Part shown: one piece after another, positions 45,030-53,814 of the stretch
Position numbering within the stretch: position 1 is the first letter of the stretch
Layout: each line of letters opens with the position of its first letter
Assembly (NCBI RefSeq): GCF_005166025.1
Contig: NZ_CP028923.1
Span: forward strand, 558,001 to 622,000
Length of the DNA: 64,000 bases
Direction of reading: 5' to 3'
DNA from: Mangrovivirga cuniculi
Lineage (GTDB): Bacteria > Bacteroidota > Bacteroidia > Cytophagales > Cyclobacteriaceae
Program-made: the position numbers and the translations under genes
Notes under the pieces: model-generated
Databases searched by the model: none
What the model was told of the DNA's origin: nothing
The model's input: the letters and a program-made list of their open reading frames with translations, nothing else

Positions 45030-45507
45030 TCTTATTTAATAATGAGCTTATGTCATACTTTTTATAAAAATAAAGTTCCATATCCTGATTGCCCTTGTTG
45101 AGCTTTACCGATAGCCTGTTTAATAAATTATTAGCACTGGGATGAAATCCTAAATTCAGATGTATGTTATCTGCCATTAACAATGTATCAGATAGGTTAT
45201 TTTTAGATAGGATAATCAGGTTACTATTAAAATCAATCGAACTTGTTAAAATGTTATTATCATAAAAGTTCAGCCTGTTTCCCGCTGCTTCAATCTGATC
45301 GCAATCGAAGACTTCCTTTTCAATCAAATAATTGGTTTTGGTAATGTCGATATTGTTACTGATTACATTTTTGACCCTTCCAATTTCATTGATCGTTAGT
45401 CTGTATGTGATATAAATCATGCTTACCACGATCGTAGCTAAAAGTAAAGCGATAATCGTTTCGAAAATTGTAAATGACGGAACCTTATTTTTGAATAAAG
45501 TATTCAT
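45016..45507 (-). CDS. Minor pseudopilin, GspJ-like
   Basis: I choose the ATG at 45507 over 45540 because it gives a normal short leader. The leader then reads MNTLFKNKVPS, cut before FTIFETIIALLLATIV, with Glu at +5 and Ser (not Gly) at -1. The remaining residues are beta-rich (LNFYDNNILTSSIDFN). The 163-residue size and position fit a GspJ/H-type minor pseudopilin. It overlaps the preceding pseudopilin gene and gspF, so all are translationally coupled. Confidence 0.75.
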   Translation of the reverse strand: MNTLFKNKVPSFTIFETIIALLLATIVVSMIYITYRLTINEIGRVKNVISNNIDITKTNYLIEKEVFDCDQIEAAGNRLNFYDNNILTSSIDFNSNLIILSKNNLSDTLLMADNIHLNLGFHPSANNLLNRLSVKLNKGNQDMELYFYKKYDISSLLNKNGRQ

Positions 45508-45775
45508 TATTTTCGGATTTAATTTCAATTCGGTTGCCATTTAACTCTACAGCAACATTCTCATTTTTGATTGAATCAAGCAATTCCAAATGAGATGATC
45601 TGTCTTCTATATAGCGGTAATTAATTTTCTGATTACGCAAATTCTGGTTTAACTCCCTATACGAAAATCCATAAATGCTATTAATGATTATCCTTCCGGT
45701 AAACGAAAAGATAATTGTAATTATCAATACTGCTACTACAGCCTCCGTTATGGTTGAAGATTTTACTTTACCCAT
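45485..45775 (-). CDS. Minor pseudopilin, GspI-like
   Basis: A 96-residue prepilin-like protein with leader MGKVKS, cleavage before STITEAVVAVLIITIIFSF (Glu at +5, Ser at -1) and a short beta-rich domain. It is of the size and place of GspI. It overlaps the upstream beta-solenoid gene by 13 bases and the next pseudopilin gene. Confidence 0.72.
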   Translation of the reverse strand: MGKVKSSTITEAVVAVLIITIIFSFTGRIIINSIYGFSYRELNQNLRNQKINYRYIEDRSSHLELLDSIKNENVAVELNGNRIEIKSENNEYFIQK

Positions 45776-46866
45776 TTTAATAATGCTTCTGAGTTATTAG
45801 CTAATCTTAAAGGGTGGTTTTGAGGTAAAGATTTTATTACCCCGTTTTTTATGGAATTTAGAACGGTATCTTTACCCACCAACTTACCTAAATGTCTACT
45901 GTAAACACTGCCATTTATAGTTCCGGAGCACAACAGTTTATTATTGCTATGTAATTTTCCTTCAATCCGGGCATTGTCATGAACGATAATCACACCAGTG
46001 CTGGAGTTAGAAACAATTACACCAGAAAAATAACTTCCCGTGTTTATGTATAATTTATTTACTGCATCTACATTTTGATAAATCGAGGAGGGAAACAATA
46101 AATTTGAACCTCCTTCTAAAGTCACTTCATCGGAATTAATTTGGACACTTCCTTCAAAACCAGACTTTACAGTAACTTTGTTAGCTATAAGAATACAATC
46201 ATTTAATGAAGAATTTTGATCTAGAATTAAATGATCCCCTTCTATAATGATATTGCCATGATATAATCCTCTTATAGCTCCATTCTGGTATAGCCTTAGC
46301 GTCTTATTGGAAAAAGAATTAAATACCGAATCTGATTTCATTGCAGAGGTCGAATCTGCAACAGGTGTTTTAAACTTTACAGACCAGATAATTTCTCTAC
46401 CACTTTCCTTGGGGACTAAAGATTTATTAATGTTTGAAGTTTTTCCAATGTACGAAAACCCATATTTTGAAATGAATACATCTCCTTCCAAATATGAATT
46501 TTCAATTGTGATCGACGATTTATAAAAAGGAACATAAAGTGTTGTGTCAAGATTGATATTACCTTTTAAAGCAAAAGATTCTAACTGATTGTTAGTGCCT
46601 TTTGAAAAAGTTTTATGGACTTTAAATAATCCATAATCAAGATAGTTGTTCTCGACATTAATAGAATTATTCACCCCTGATCCAAAATCAATACTTTCTG
46701 TTGCAGTTATATTATTGAGATTGGTTCTGATCAGATTTGATCTTTCCTTATAGTTGATAAAAATCTTCTTTTGTAAGAAGGTTAATGAAATAAAAAAGGA
46801 GATTAAAATAGTGATCAGCAGGAAAAAAATAATAGAAATCTTAAGTACGGATGACTTAATCTTCAT
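45763..46866 (-). CDS. Membrane-anchored beta-solenoid protein (bactofilin-like) in the pseudopilin operon
   Basis: After an N-terminal membrane helix (about 9-32) the 367-residue protein has many short strands: IENSYLEGDVFISKYGFSYI, GLYHGNIIIEGDHLILDQNS, VTVKSGFEGSVQINSDEVTL and NGSVYSRHLG. This repetition looks like a right-handed beta-helix, as in bactofilins or polymer-forming domains. Gene order puts it where GspK might be, but it is not homologous to GspK as far as I can see. Function unknown; it may cap or organise the pseudopilus. Confidence 0.65.
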   Translation of the reverse strand: MKIKSSVLKISIIFFLLITILISFFISLTFLQKKIFINYKERSNLIRTNLNNITATESIDFGSGVNNSINVENNYLDYGLFKVHKTFSKGTNNQLESFALKGNINLDTTLYVPFYKSSITIENSYLEGDVFISKYGFSYIGKTSNINKSLVPKESGREIIWSVKFKTPVADSTSAMKSDSVFNSFSNKTLRLYQNGAIRGLYHGNIIIEGDHLILDQNSSLNDCILIANKVTVKSGFEGSVQINSDEVTLEGGSNLLFPSSIYQNVDAVNKLYINTGSYFSGVIVSNSSTGVIIVHDNARIEGKLHSNNKLLCSGTINGSVYSRHLGKLVGKDTVLNSIKNGVIKSLPQNHPLRLANNSEALLKWVK

Positions 46867-47479
46867 TGACTAATTGCCCCTTTTTATACTTTTTGATGAT
46901 TTTTTCATCTCCCTGGTAAAGTATTTCCTTACCGTGTTTTAATCCATTTTTGTACCTGGTTTCTAATACCAGCCTTCCCTTTTGATCGTAAACCAGCTCT
47001 TTTCCATTTTTAACCCCGTTACGATAATTGGATTTGATCTTTACCTGGTTGTTTTTATGATAAATGAATTGCTTGCCATTTAACTGACCTTTTTTGTAAT
47101 TAAGTAAAGAGTAGAGGTTTCCTTCTCTATCCCAGAACTTCCATTCGTCAACTTTTACGCCATCTTCGAAGCGGCCCTGGGATAGCAAATCATTACTTTT
47201 ATTTATTGCTGTAAATGGTCCGTCTAGCAATTTGCCAACGTAACCTCCCTGGGTTTTATTCACATCCTGATTTTTATACCAAAAGTAGAAAGTTTCGTTA
47301 TTTAATTTTTTTGGTTTTGCATCAGTCACGCTAAAATTTATTACCGAATCTGTATAAGCAATAGTAAAGTTATTAGTGTACTCCTTGTAAGATTCTATGT
47401 CGATGTCCTTTAATTCTTGAGCGCTGATAATGAGATAATTAGTAATAGATATAATTATCAATAGTGATAACTTCCTCAT
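46856..47479 (-). CDS. Secreted MORN-repeat protein of the secretion locus
   Basis: The 207-residue protein has a signal peptide (MRKLSLLIIISITNYLIISA) and five or so MORN_2 repeats in the second half (DGPFTAINKSNDLLSQGRFE, NGKQFIYHKNNQVKIKSNYR, NGKELVYDQKGRLVLETRYK, HGKEILYQGDEKIIKKYKKG). It starts the minus-strand operon, overlapping the beta-solenoid gene by 11 bases. A scaffold role at the secretion machine is inferred. Confidence 0.8.
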   Translation of the reverse strand: MRKLSLLIIISITNYLIISAQELKDIDIESYKEYTNNFTIAYTDSVINFSVTDAKPKKLNNETFYFWYKNQDVNKTQGGYVGKLLDGPFTAINKSNDLLSQGRFEDGVKVDEWKFWDREGNLYSLLNYKKGQLNGKQFIYHKNNQVKIKSNYRNGVKNGKELVYDQKGRLVLETRYKNGLKHGKEILYQGDEKIIKKYKKGQLVNED

Positions 47480-47576
47480 AAGAGCTTTAAAATGTTTTTG
47501 GTTTGAAAAAAATTTTGTTAAAGATAAATTAAAATTCTAAATTCGCCTCACTTTCAATTACTAAGGGATTTAAATA

Positions 47577-47993
47577 ATGAATTTTTTCAACCGTAATCGT
47601 GTAGAATCTTACACTTTAAACGAGCTTCTTGTTGTTTTGGTAATAATCGGTATTCTGGTAATCATGTCGTTACCTGTTTTACTTCCGTTAATTTCTAAAA
47701 CCCGATCGGTAGAAGCAAAGCAAAACTTAAAACATTTGCATTCTTTACAAAAGGCGTATTTCTACGAATTTTCTAAGTATTCAGGGGAGCTGGAGCAAGT
47801 AGGTTTTCAGCAAGACGACCTGGTAACAGACTCTGAAGAGGGAACGGCCAATTATGTCATTGAAATTGTTAATCACTCACCATCGGGATTTACCGGTAGA
47901 GCAACAGCGGTAGTCGATTTTGATGGTGATGGAACTTTTAATGTATGGGAAATTAACGAAAAGGGCACCTTAAATGAGGTGACTAAGGATTAA
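47577..47993 (+). CDS. gspG: Major pseudopilin, GspG-like
   Basis: The 138-residue protein has leader MNFFNRNRVES, cleavage before YTLNELLVVLVIIGILVIMS (Glu16 at +5, Ser11 at -1) and a globular domain. Near its end is FDGDGTFNVWEINEKG, a Ca2+-like loop of acidic residues in the place of the GspG calcium site. It opens the plus-strand operon and is divergent from the MORN gene. Size and order fit the major pseudopilin. Confidence 0.82.
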   Translation: MNFFNRNRVESYTLNELLVVLVIIGILVIMSLPVLLPLISKTRSVEAKQNLKHLHSLQKAYFYEFSKYSGELEQVGFQQDDLVTDSEEGTANYVIEIVNHSPSGFTGRATAVVDFDGDGTFNVWEINEKGTLNEVTKD

Positions 47994-47996
47994 GTA

Positions 47997-48476
47997 GTGG
48001 ATTATTTTTTACTAATTATTTCTATACTAATAATCTTTATTTCGATCGCCATTTTTGTACAGGATTTTAAGGATCGTCTTGTATCAATCTGGCTGTACCT
48101 TTCTTTGTTTATTGTTTCCGCAGCTTACTGGTATTTATATAATTCGTCAGAGATAGTGCTTATAAATTATATTTTGATTTTTTCAATTTTAGTTTTTTTA
48201 TCGATCTACATCTTTATAAGATTTAAGTCTTTAAATATCAGAAAGTATTTTGGACTGGGGGATATGTTATTTTTATGTTCAGTCCCCCCATTTTTTTCAT
48301 CACCCTATGAAATGGTGTTCTTTTTAATTTTTGGATTAATCGCTTCACTCGTGGTTCATCTCGTACTAGCTAAAACTTTTGTCAGAAAAAACATAGAAAC
48401 GATACCTCTGGCGGGTTACATGAGCTTGTGTGTGCCATTTTTTGTTTTACTTAATCATCAGGTATTATGGATGTGA
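47997..48476 (+). CDS. Prepilin peptidase (A24), protease half only
   Basis: This integral membrane aspartyl protease of 159 residues starts at a GTG (MDYFLLIISILIIFISIAIF). The two active aspartates are Asp23 (VQDFKDR) and Asp89 in FGLGDML, the GxGD motif. The first half of classical prepilin peptidases, the methyltransferase domain with cysteines, is absent. It is encoded directly between GspG and GspE, which suggests it is dedicated to the Ser-leader pseudopilins here. The next gene overlaps by 10 bases. Confidence 0.85.
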   Translation: MDYFLLIISILIIFISIAIFVQDFKDRLVSIWLYLSLFIVSAAYWYLYNSSEIVLINYILIFSILVFLSIYIFIRFKSLNIRKYFGLGDMLFLCSVPPFFSSPYEMVFFLIFGLIASLVVHLVLAKTFVRKNIETIPLAGYMSLCVPFFVLLNHQVLWM

Positions 48477-49891
48477 TAGATAAAATTGAAGCACAACACC
48501 TGCAGGAGATCACTTCAGAATTGGCGTGGCATTTTTCTATTATACCCTTTCATCGGGAAAATGGAACGCTGAATCTATACAGAGATGAAAAATTAGCTGA
48601 TAGACAGGACCTGAATGAGCTTAAGGCTATACTAGGTTTGAATGTAAAGATTGAGTATTTACCTGGGCAAAAAATAGCAGAGGCTTTATCCAAATATTAT
48701 CCGCGAAAAAGCGGAAAAACGATAACTGCTACGAAGGTTCAGGATGTTAACAATCCTCGATTTGTGCAGTCATTAATTATCGACGCTTTCAATCTGGATG
48801 CAAGTGATATTCACTTTGAGCCGTTTGAGAAAACTGCGAAGATCAGGCTTAGAATCGACGGTAAATTAAAAGAGCAATTCATTCTCGATAGAAACGATTA
48901 CAGCTCGCTTGTGAACCGGATCAAGATAATGTCTGATATAGATATTTCTGAAAAACGACTTCCCCAGGATGGTCGAATCACATTAAGCGATCAGCAAATC
49001 AATATTGATATCAGGGTATCGTCGTTACCCACAAAGTATGGTGAGAAAATAGTTTTTCGTCTGTTGAATAAATCGAATATAACGATAGACCTGGAAAAAC
49101 TTGGCTTCAAAACTCACCAATTGGACAATTACCGCCTGGCTTTTCACAGGCCCCAGGGAATTATTCTGATCAGTGGCCCGACAGGTTCGGGAAAGACCAC
49201 GACGCTTTATGCAACATTAAAGGAATTAAACCAGCCTGAAACAAATATTCTGACAATCGAAGATCCTGTGGAATATACCCTCGAAGGGATCAACCAGACC
49301 CAGTTGAGAAATGACATTGGTTTAACCTATCCAGTGGCTTTAAAGACATTTTTAAGACAGGATCCTGATGTGATAATGGTAGGTGAGATCCGTGATAAAG
49401 AAACGGCAGACATGGCGATCAGAGCAGCCATGACTGGTCACTTGGTGTTGTCTACAATTCACACAAATTCTGCCCTGGAGACGATCTCCAGGTTAACTGA
49501 AATGGGAATTCCGGGGTACCTGATATCCGATACGCTTAACGCCAGCATGGCCCAGAGATTATTGAGAAAAAACTGTCCGGATTGCTCGACAGCGTTTGAA
49601 TTAAAAGAAGAAGACTTTCCTTTTAAGGCAAATACAGATAAGATTTTATCAAAAGTCAAAACCCATAATAAAGGAAAAGGTTGTGAAAACTGTTTGTATA
49701 CAGGATATAAAGGAAGGGTAGCCATCTACGAACTGATTTTGATGAATAATGAAATCAGGGAAACTCTTTTTAACAGCGATAAAGTAAAGCAAAGCTCCAT
49801 GCCTGATTATGAAAAACTTGGAGACAATGCACTTGAATTATTAATCAATGGTAAAACGAGCTTAGAGGAGGTTTTACCTTATTTAATATAA
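48467..49891 (+). CDS. gspE: Type II secretion ATPase GspE
   Basis: GspE powers pseudopilus assembly. The 474-residue protein has the N1-like domain, Walker A GPTGSGKT (237-244), the Asp box IEDPVEY, Walker B/His boxes in DPDVIMVGEIRDKETADMAI and GHLVLSTIHTN. A tetracysteine zinc motif is made of Cys370/373 and Cys406/409 (CENCLYTGYKGR), typical of GspE and PilB. It overlaps the peptidase gene by 10 bases and is followed 2 bases later by the secretin gene. Confidence 0.96.
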   Translation: MDVIDKIEAQHLQEITSELAWHFSIIPFHRENGTLNLYRDEKLADRQDLNELKAILGLNVKIEYLPGQKIAEALSKYYPRKSGKTITATKVQDVNNPRFVQSLIIDAFNLDASDIHFEPFEKTAKIRLRIDGKLKEQFILDRNDYSSLVNRIKIMSDIDISEKRLPQDGRITLSDQQINIDIRVSSLPTKYGEKIVFRLLNKSNITIDLEKLGFKTHQLDNYRLAFHRPQGIILISGPTGSGKTTTLYATLKELNQPETNILTIEDPVEYTLEGINQTQLRNDIGLTYPVALKTFLRQDPDVIMVGEIRDKETADMAIRAAMTGHLVLSTIHTNSALETISRLTEMGIPGYLISDTLNASMAQRLLRKNCPDCSTAFELKEEDFPFKANTDKILSKVKTHNKGKGCENCLYTGYKGRVAIYELILMNNEIRETLFNSDKVKQSSMPDYEKLGDNALELLINGKTSLEEVLPYLI

Positions 49892-49892
49892 T

Positions 49893-51827
49893 ATGAGATA
49901 TACGATATTATTTTTTCTGTTTTTTTCATTTATAACCAGGGGTCAGGATTTCGATCAAAGGTTTGCTCAGATTGAGAACCAAATTGAGTCTTTGTCGTCT
50001 CGTTCGGTGCCGCAATTAATGGATACGGCAACTTTTTCTGTCTCACAGACCCCTCTTTCTTCGTTTATCAGAACAATAGGAAAAGTTCATAAATTAAATG
50101 TCTTAGTCGATCCCAAGCTAAACGAAATACCAGTTACATATAATTTTGAATCTGTACTGGTAAAAGATTTAATTCTGTTTATATCTAAAGAATACAAAGT
50201 AGATATCAGGGTCAGGGGAAACATCCTGGCATTTAATTTATTTAAGGAGCCGCCGGTTCCGGCTGAGCCATATAGAGAGAAAAAATTAAGTATCTCATAT
50301 AACCCATCAGACAGCACTGTCAGTTTTGATGTTGAACGTGATTCTTTAAAATTATTTGTTAAGCAACTCACTGCCGTTTCGGGTATTAATGTAGTAGCTG
50401 ATCAATCTGTAAGAGGCCAACTGGTGACTGGATATATCCAGCGTTTACCGCTCGATACAGCATTGAATAAGCTCTCAGTGACCAATGATCTTTATCTCGA
50501 GAAACAAGGAGAGGTATATGTATTCTATAAATCTGAAAATATTGATCGAATTCCGGAGGGTGGACAGTTAAAAGCCAATAATAGAAGAAGTAATGTATCC
50601 CGGCGAAATGCAGTGGGGAACCAGGTGAGAAACCGGCCTCCATCGTTAAACGTTCGTTTTAAAGACGATTCAACTTTTCTGATAAATGCCGAAAATATTG
50701 AAATCGAACAATTAATCAGTGAGTTATCTTTTCAGTCGAAAGACAATTTCCTGCTCACCTCAAAAATTGACGGTTCGTTATCTTTATTTCTAAACGGTGT
50801 TACCTTCGAGCAGGCTTTATCAGCTATTTTATCATCTACGGAACACGATTATTCCATTTCTGATGGAGTTTATATAATTGGACAGTCTGATTCAAGAAGC
50901 TTTGCAGAAGCGGAGTTTTTAAAACTTAACTTCCGTCCGAGTGAAAACATTATGAAAGACATCCCTCAAAATTTGATACAGGATGTTGAGATCAAGGAGA
51001 TCAAGGAATTAAATGGCCTGGTTTTAAGCGGTAGTAAGCAGCGCATCAGGCTACTCAAAAGCTTTATTACTCAAATAGACAAGCCAGTCGCCAATATTAT
51101 GATCGAGGTGATCGTGATTGAGTTAAAAAAAGGATTTAATCTACAAACCGGAATACAGGCATTCTTAGCTGATTCGACAGTCCAGACAGGAGGAAAAGTA
51201 TTTCCGGGAGTTGACATGACCATTAGCAGTAATTCGATTAATAGTGTGTTGGAAAAATTCGCTAATAACGGGTTTATCAATTTAGGACGTGTAACACCAC
51301 GTTTTTACATGACCCTAAAAGCCCTGGAAGACAATAATAATATTGACATAAGAAGTACTCCTAAATTGTCAACTTTAAATGGACATGAGGCCAAATTGAC
51401 TATCGGTGAATCAGTTTACTACGTAGAACAAACCCAGAATATTACGGGTGGGGTGAATCCGATAACCACGACTTCTCAGCGATTTAACCAGGTTGAGGCA
51501 AACTTAAATATAAATATTAACCCGGTAGTAAGTGCTAACGATCATGTTACTCTGGCTGTGACGGCTGAATTTTCAAATTTCATTCCGCCAGAGGTACAAA
51601 ATGCACCTCCGGGTAATGCAACCAGGATGTTTGACTCGCAAATCCGGGTTAAAAATGAAGAAATGATTGTCCTGGGTGGACTGGAAGAAGTTTCAAAATC
51701 AAAAAGCAGCTCAGGAACTCCTTTACTAAGTAGAATACCAATTTTAAAGTGGTTGTTTAGTACCCGTTCGCAACAAAACTCGGAAAGTAGATTGCTGGTA
51801 TTTATTCGTCCGACGATAGTAAATTAA
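49893..51827 (+). CDS. gspD: Type II/IV-type secretin (GspD)
   Basis: The secretin forms the outer-membrane gate. After the signal peptide (MRYTILFFLFFSFITRGQ) the 644 residues contain three successive STN-like modules: near 45-125 (FSVSQTPLSSFIRTIGKVH), 140-220 (FDVERDSLKLFVKQLTAVSG) and 255-340 (INAENIEIEQLISELSFQS). An N3-like module and the secretin domain (IMIEVIVIELKKGFNLQTGI ... VRVKNEEMIVLGGLEE-like at the end; the sequence reads RVKNEEMIVLGGLEE) complete it. Typical GspD has a single N0 STN plus N1-N3, so the triple arrangement is unusual. Confidence 0.9.
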   Translation: MRYTILFFLFFSFITRGQDFDQRFAQIENQIESLSSRSVPQLMDTATFSVSQTPLSSFIRTIGKVHKLNVLVDPKLNEIPVTYNFESVLVKDLILFISKEYKVDIRVRGNILAFNLFKEPPVPAEPYREKKLSISYNPSDSTVSFDVERDSLKLFVKQLTAVSGINVVADQSVRGQLVTGYIQRLPLDTALNKLSVTNDLYLEKQGEVYVFYKSENIDRIPEGGQLKANNRRSNVSRRNAVGNQVRNRPPSLNVRFKDDSTFLINAENIEIEQLISELSFQSKDNFLLTSKIDGSLSLFLNGVTFEQALSAILSSTEHDYSISDGVYIIGQSDSRSFAEAEFLKLNFRPSENIMKDIPQNLIQDVEIKEIKELNGLVLSGSKQRIRLLKSFITQIDKPVANIMIEVIVIELKKGFNLQTGIQAFLADSTVQTGGKVFPGVDMTISSNSINSVLEKFANNGFINLGRVTPRFYMTLKALEDNNNIDIRSTPKLSTLNGHEAKLTIGESVYYVEQTQNITGGVNPITTTSQRFNQVEANLNININPVVSANDHVTLAVTAEFSNFIPPEVQNAPPGNATRMFDSQIRVKNEEMIVLGGLEEVSKSKSSSGTPLLSRIPILKWLFSTRSQQNSESRLLVFIRPTIVN

Positions 51828-51828
51828 T

Positions 51829-52995
51829 ATGCTAAAATTCAGCGATAAATTATTAGTTACACTGTTGGTTGAGTCCGGAGAACGACTCAATCCTTATCAC
51901 TATTTATTTGAATATGATAAGGAATCACTTTCTCTTGAAAAGGAAATCACCAATGTTGATTCAATAGCTTTTAAGCTTCGTTTTGGGTTGATCCCACGAA
52001 TTTATTTTATTGTTAGTGGAAGTATTATTGAAAAGAATGTTAAACAAACCGCTTCCAATCAGCCAATTGATCAGCTATTTCCATACTTATCTGAAGATCA
52101 GTTTTTCAATTATAAGACTGAAGCTCAAAATGACATCATTTACTCGTTTATAAGAAAGGAAGAATTTCAAAAGGCCATCTCAGTAATTGGCGAGTCAGAA
52201 TGGCTGGCTGATAAAATTTTATTCAATTATTCGGTAATAACTAATCACCCGGAGTTCCCGGTAGTTGGTGAAGGAGAAGAAACCCAGTTTTCAGGATTTG
52301 TAGTGAGTAGAAGTGTCGAAGGAGAACTAAAAGTTACTCCGAAAACCGATGAATTGAATGAGAGTGATGCCTGCCGCAAAGGCTTAGCCTATAGTGCAGC
52401 TATAAATTATATTACCGGCGATACCGAAGAGCGAGCGTGGAAGGAGTACGAGACCAATGAGGTCCTTGTAAAGTCAGAACATCGAACCAAGGTACTTAAA
52501 GCAGTGAGGTTTTATCTGCTTCCGGCTGTTGCACTGTATGTTATCATTTCACTAGTGGGACTCTACTTTCAAAGTCAGAATAATGGATTGAAAGCAAGAA
52601 GCACGATATTGAACAGTAAACTGACTGCCAACCAGGATAGTATTAAGACCTTAGATAATTTGTCAAACGAAGTATTGAATTTCACCGAACAAAGCCTGAG
52701 CCAGGCTGTAGTCATTGACCGGATAATGGCAGCTAAACCCGATGGTTTGAAGGTCACCTTAGCAGAGGTTTATTATACCGATGGATATAAAAAGGACGAG
52801 TTTAATTTTAACGATGATCAGCTGTCCGAAGACTTTGTATTGATCAAAGGACAGACTAATACTCCGGAGCTAAACGCTATATGGTTTAATAACATTCAAA
52901 AATTAAATTGGGTCGATAAGATTGATGATTACCATCTGGAATTTAATAGCCGGAAAGGATACAATATTTTTTCATTTAAAGTGAAAGTCAATTAA
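51829..52995 (+). CDS. GspL / PilM-PilN-like inner-membrane assembly protein
   Basis: The 388-residue protein has an N-terminal cytoplasmic domain of about 225 residues (degenerate actin-like fold probable), one membrane helix at about 227-247, and a C-terminal ferredoxin-like periplasmic domain with a coiled coil. This is the GspL layout. It starts one base after the secretin stop and is followed 2 bases later by the GspM-like gene. Sequence similarity is low, so assignment rests on layout and position. Confidence 0.72.
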   Translation: MLKFSDKLLVTLLVESGERLNPYHYLFEYDKESLSLEKEITNVDSIAFKLRFGLIPRIYFIVSGSIIEKNVKQTASNQPIDQLFPYLSEDQFFNYKTEAQNDIIYSFIRKEEFQKAISVIGESEWLADKILFNYSVITNHPEFPVVGEGEETQFSGFVVSRSVEGELKVTPKTDELNESDACRKGLAYSAAINYITGDTEERAWKEYETNEVLVKSEHRTKVLKAVRFYLLPAVALYVIISLVGLYFQSQNNGLKARSTILNSKLTANQDSIKTLDNLSNEVLNFTEQSLSQAVVIDRIMAAKPDGLKVTLAEVYYTDGYKKDEFNFNDDQLSEDFVLIKGQTNTPELNAIWFNNIQKLNWVDKIDDYHLEFNSRKGYNIFSFKVKVN

Positions 52996-52997
52996 CC

Positions 52998-53486
52998 ATG
53001 TCATTTATCAGATTATATACTGGCCTGCTTATTCTTGTCACCGTGATGATTACCGTTTATCTGGCCGGTGGAATTGTTAGCTTATCTGGCTCAGTGAGAG
53101 AATATTCCGAATACAATAATCAAATCGACAGGTCACGAACGTTGCTATCTAAGATCGATGTGGAAAATATAGTTCCTGATGAAAGTGAGCTTGTCCGAAT
53201 AAAAATAAAGAAAGAAGAAATTCTCGAGGTGATCCATGATGCTGAGAAAAACTATGAGTTAGTAACCACCAGGATCGACCCAATGGAGCGTCCCAACGAT
53301 AACATTTCAGTTTTGCCTGTTGAGTTTTCCGGGAGTTACAAAGGGATGATGAAGTTCATTTATCATCTGGAGAAAAAATATATCAATTTAAGAGTTGGGT
53401 ACACAAAATTTTATTCAGAAGAAAATTTCAACCAAAACAATGAACAGCTTAAAAGTAAAATTTACATTGAGCATATTAGTTTCTAG
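52998..53486 (+). CDS. GspM / PilO-like inner-membrane protein
   Basis: The 162-residue protein has a short N-terminus, one membrane helix (about 8-30), a coiled coil (about 33-85) and a ferredoxin-like domain (PVEFSGSYKGMMKFIYHLEK). This matches GspM/PilO. It follows the GspL-like gene and its 3' end overlaps the next gene by 47 bases. GspL and GspM normally form the inner-membrane platform that binds GspE. Confidence 0.72.
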   Translation: MSFIRLYTGLLILVTVMITVYLAGGIVSLSGSVREYSEYNNQIDRSRTLLSKIDVENIVPDESELVRIKIKKEEILEVIHDAEKNYELVTTRIDPMERPNDNISVLPVEFSGSYKGMMKFIYHLEKKYINLRVGYTKFYSEENFNQNNEQLKSKIYIEHISF

Positions 53487-53814
53487 TCTGATAGTTTTCG
53501 GATGTGACGATTTGATCGTACCGGATATTTCAGATGAAGAAATTAATTTTTTAAGTCCGGTCAAAGACACGGTAAACACCTCAGAGTTATTTATCTGGCT
53601 TGAGTATAATCAAAAGGACATCGATAAGGTAAGCATTCAAATTGTGAGGCCATCTTTTTCACAACTCGAAGACCTTATGTATGATACCCTCGTTTCTAGC
53701 GAAAAAAGCTATTATGCCTTGCCAGCTAATGACAACTATGAAATCCGGGTAAGAGGATTAAACTCTGCTTATCAAACAGAGTACTATTACAAAAAGGTTT
53801 ATATCAATGAATAA
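53440..53814 (+). CDS. Small lipoprotein in the secretion operon
   Basis: I choose the ATG at 53440 (the frame is open from 53395) since it gives a proper lipoprotein signal MNSLKVKFTLSILVSSLIVF ending GCDD. The mature 100 residues are one beta-rich, fibronectin-like domain (ELFIWLEYNQKDIDKVSIQI, YEIRVRGLNSAYQTEYYYKK). Its start overlaps the GspM-like gene by 47 bases and its stop the GspC-like gene by 8 bases. A pilotin-like role is possible but speculative. Confidence 0.7.
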   Translation: MNSLKVKFTLSILVSSLIVFGCDDLIVPDISDEEINFLSPVKDTVNTSELFIWLEYNQKDIDKVSIQIVRPSFSQLEDLMYDTLVSSEKSYYALPANDNYEIRVRGLNSAYQTEYYYKKVYINE

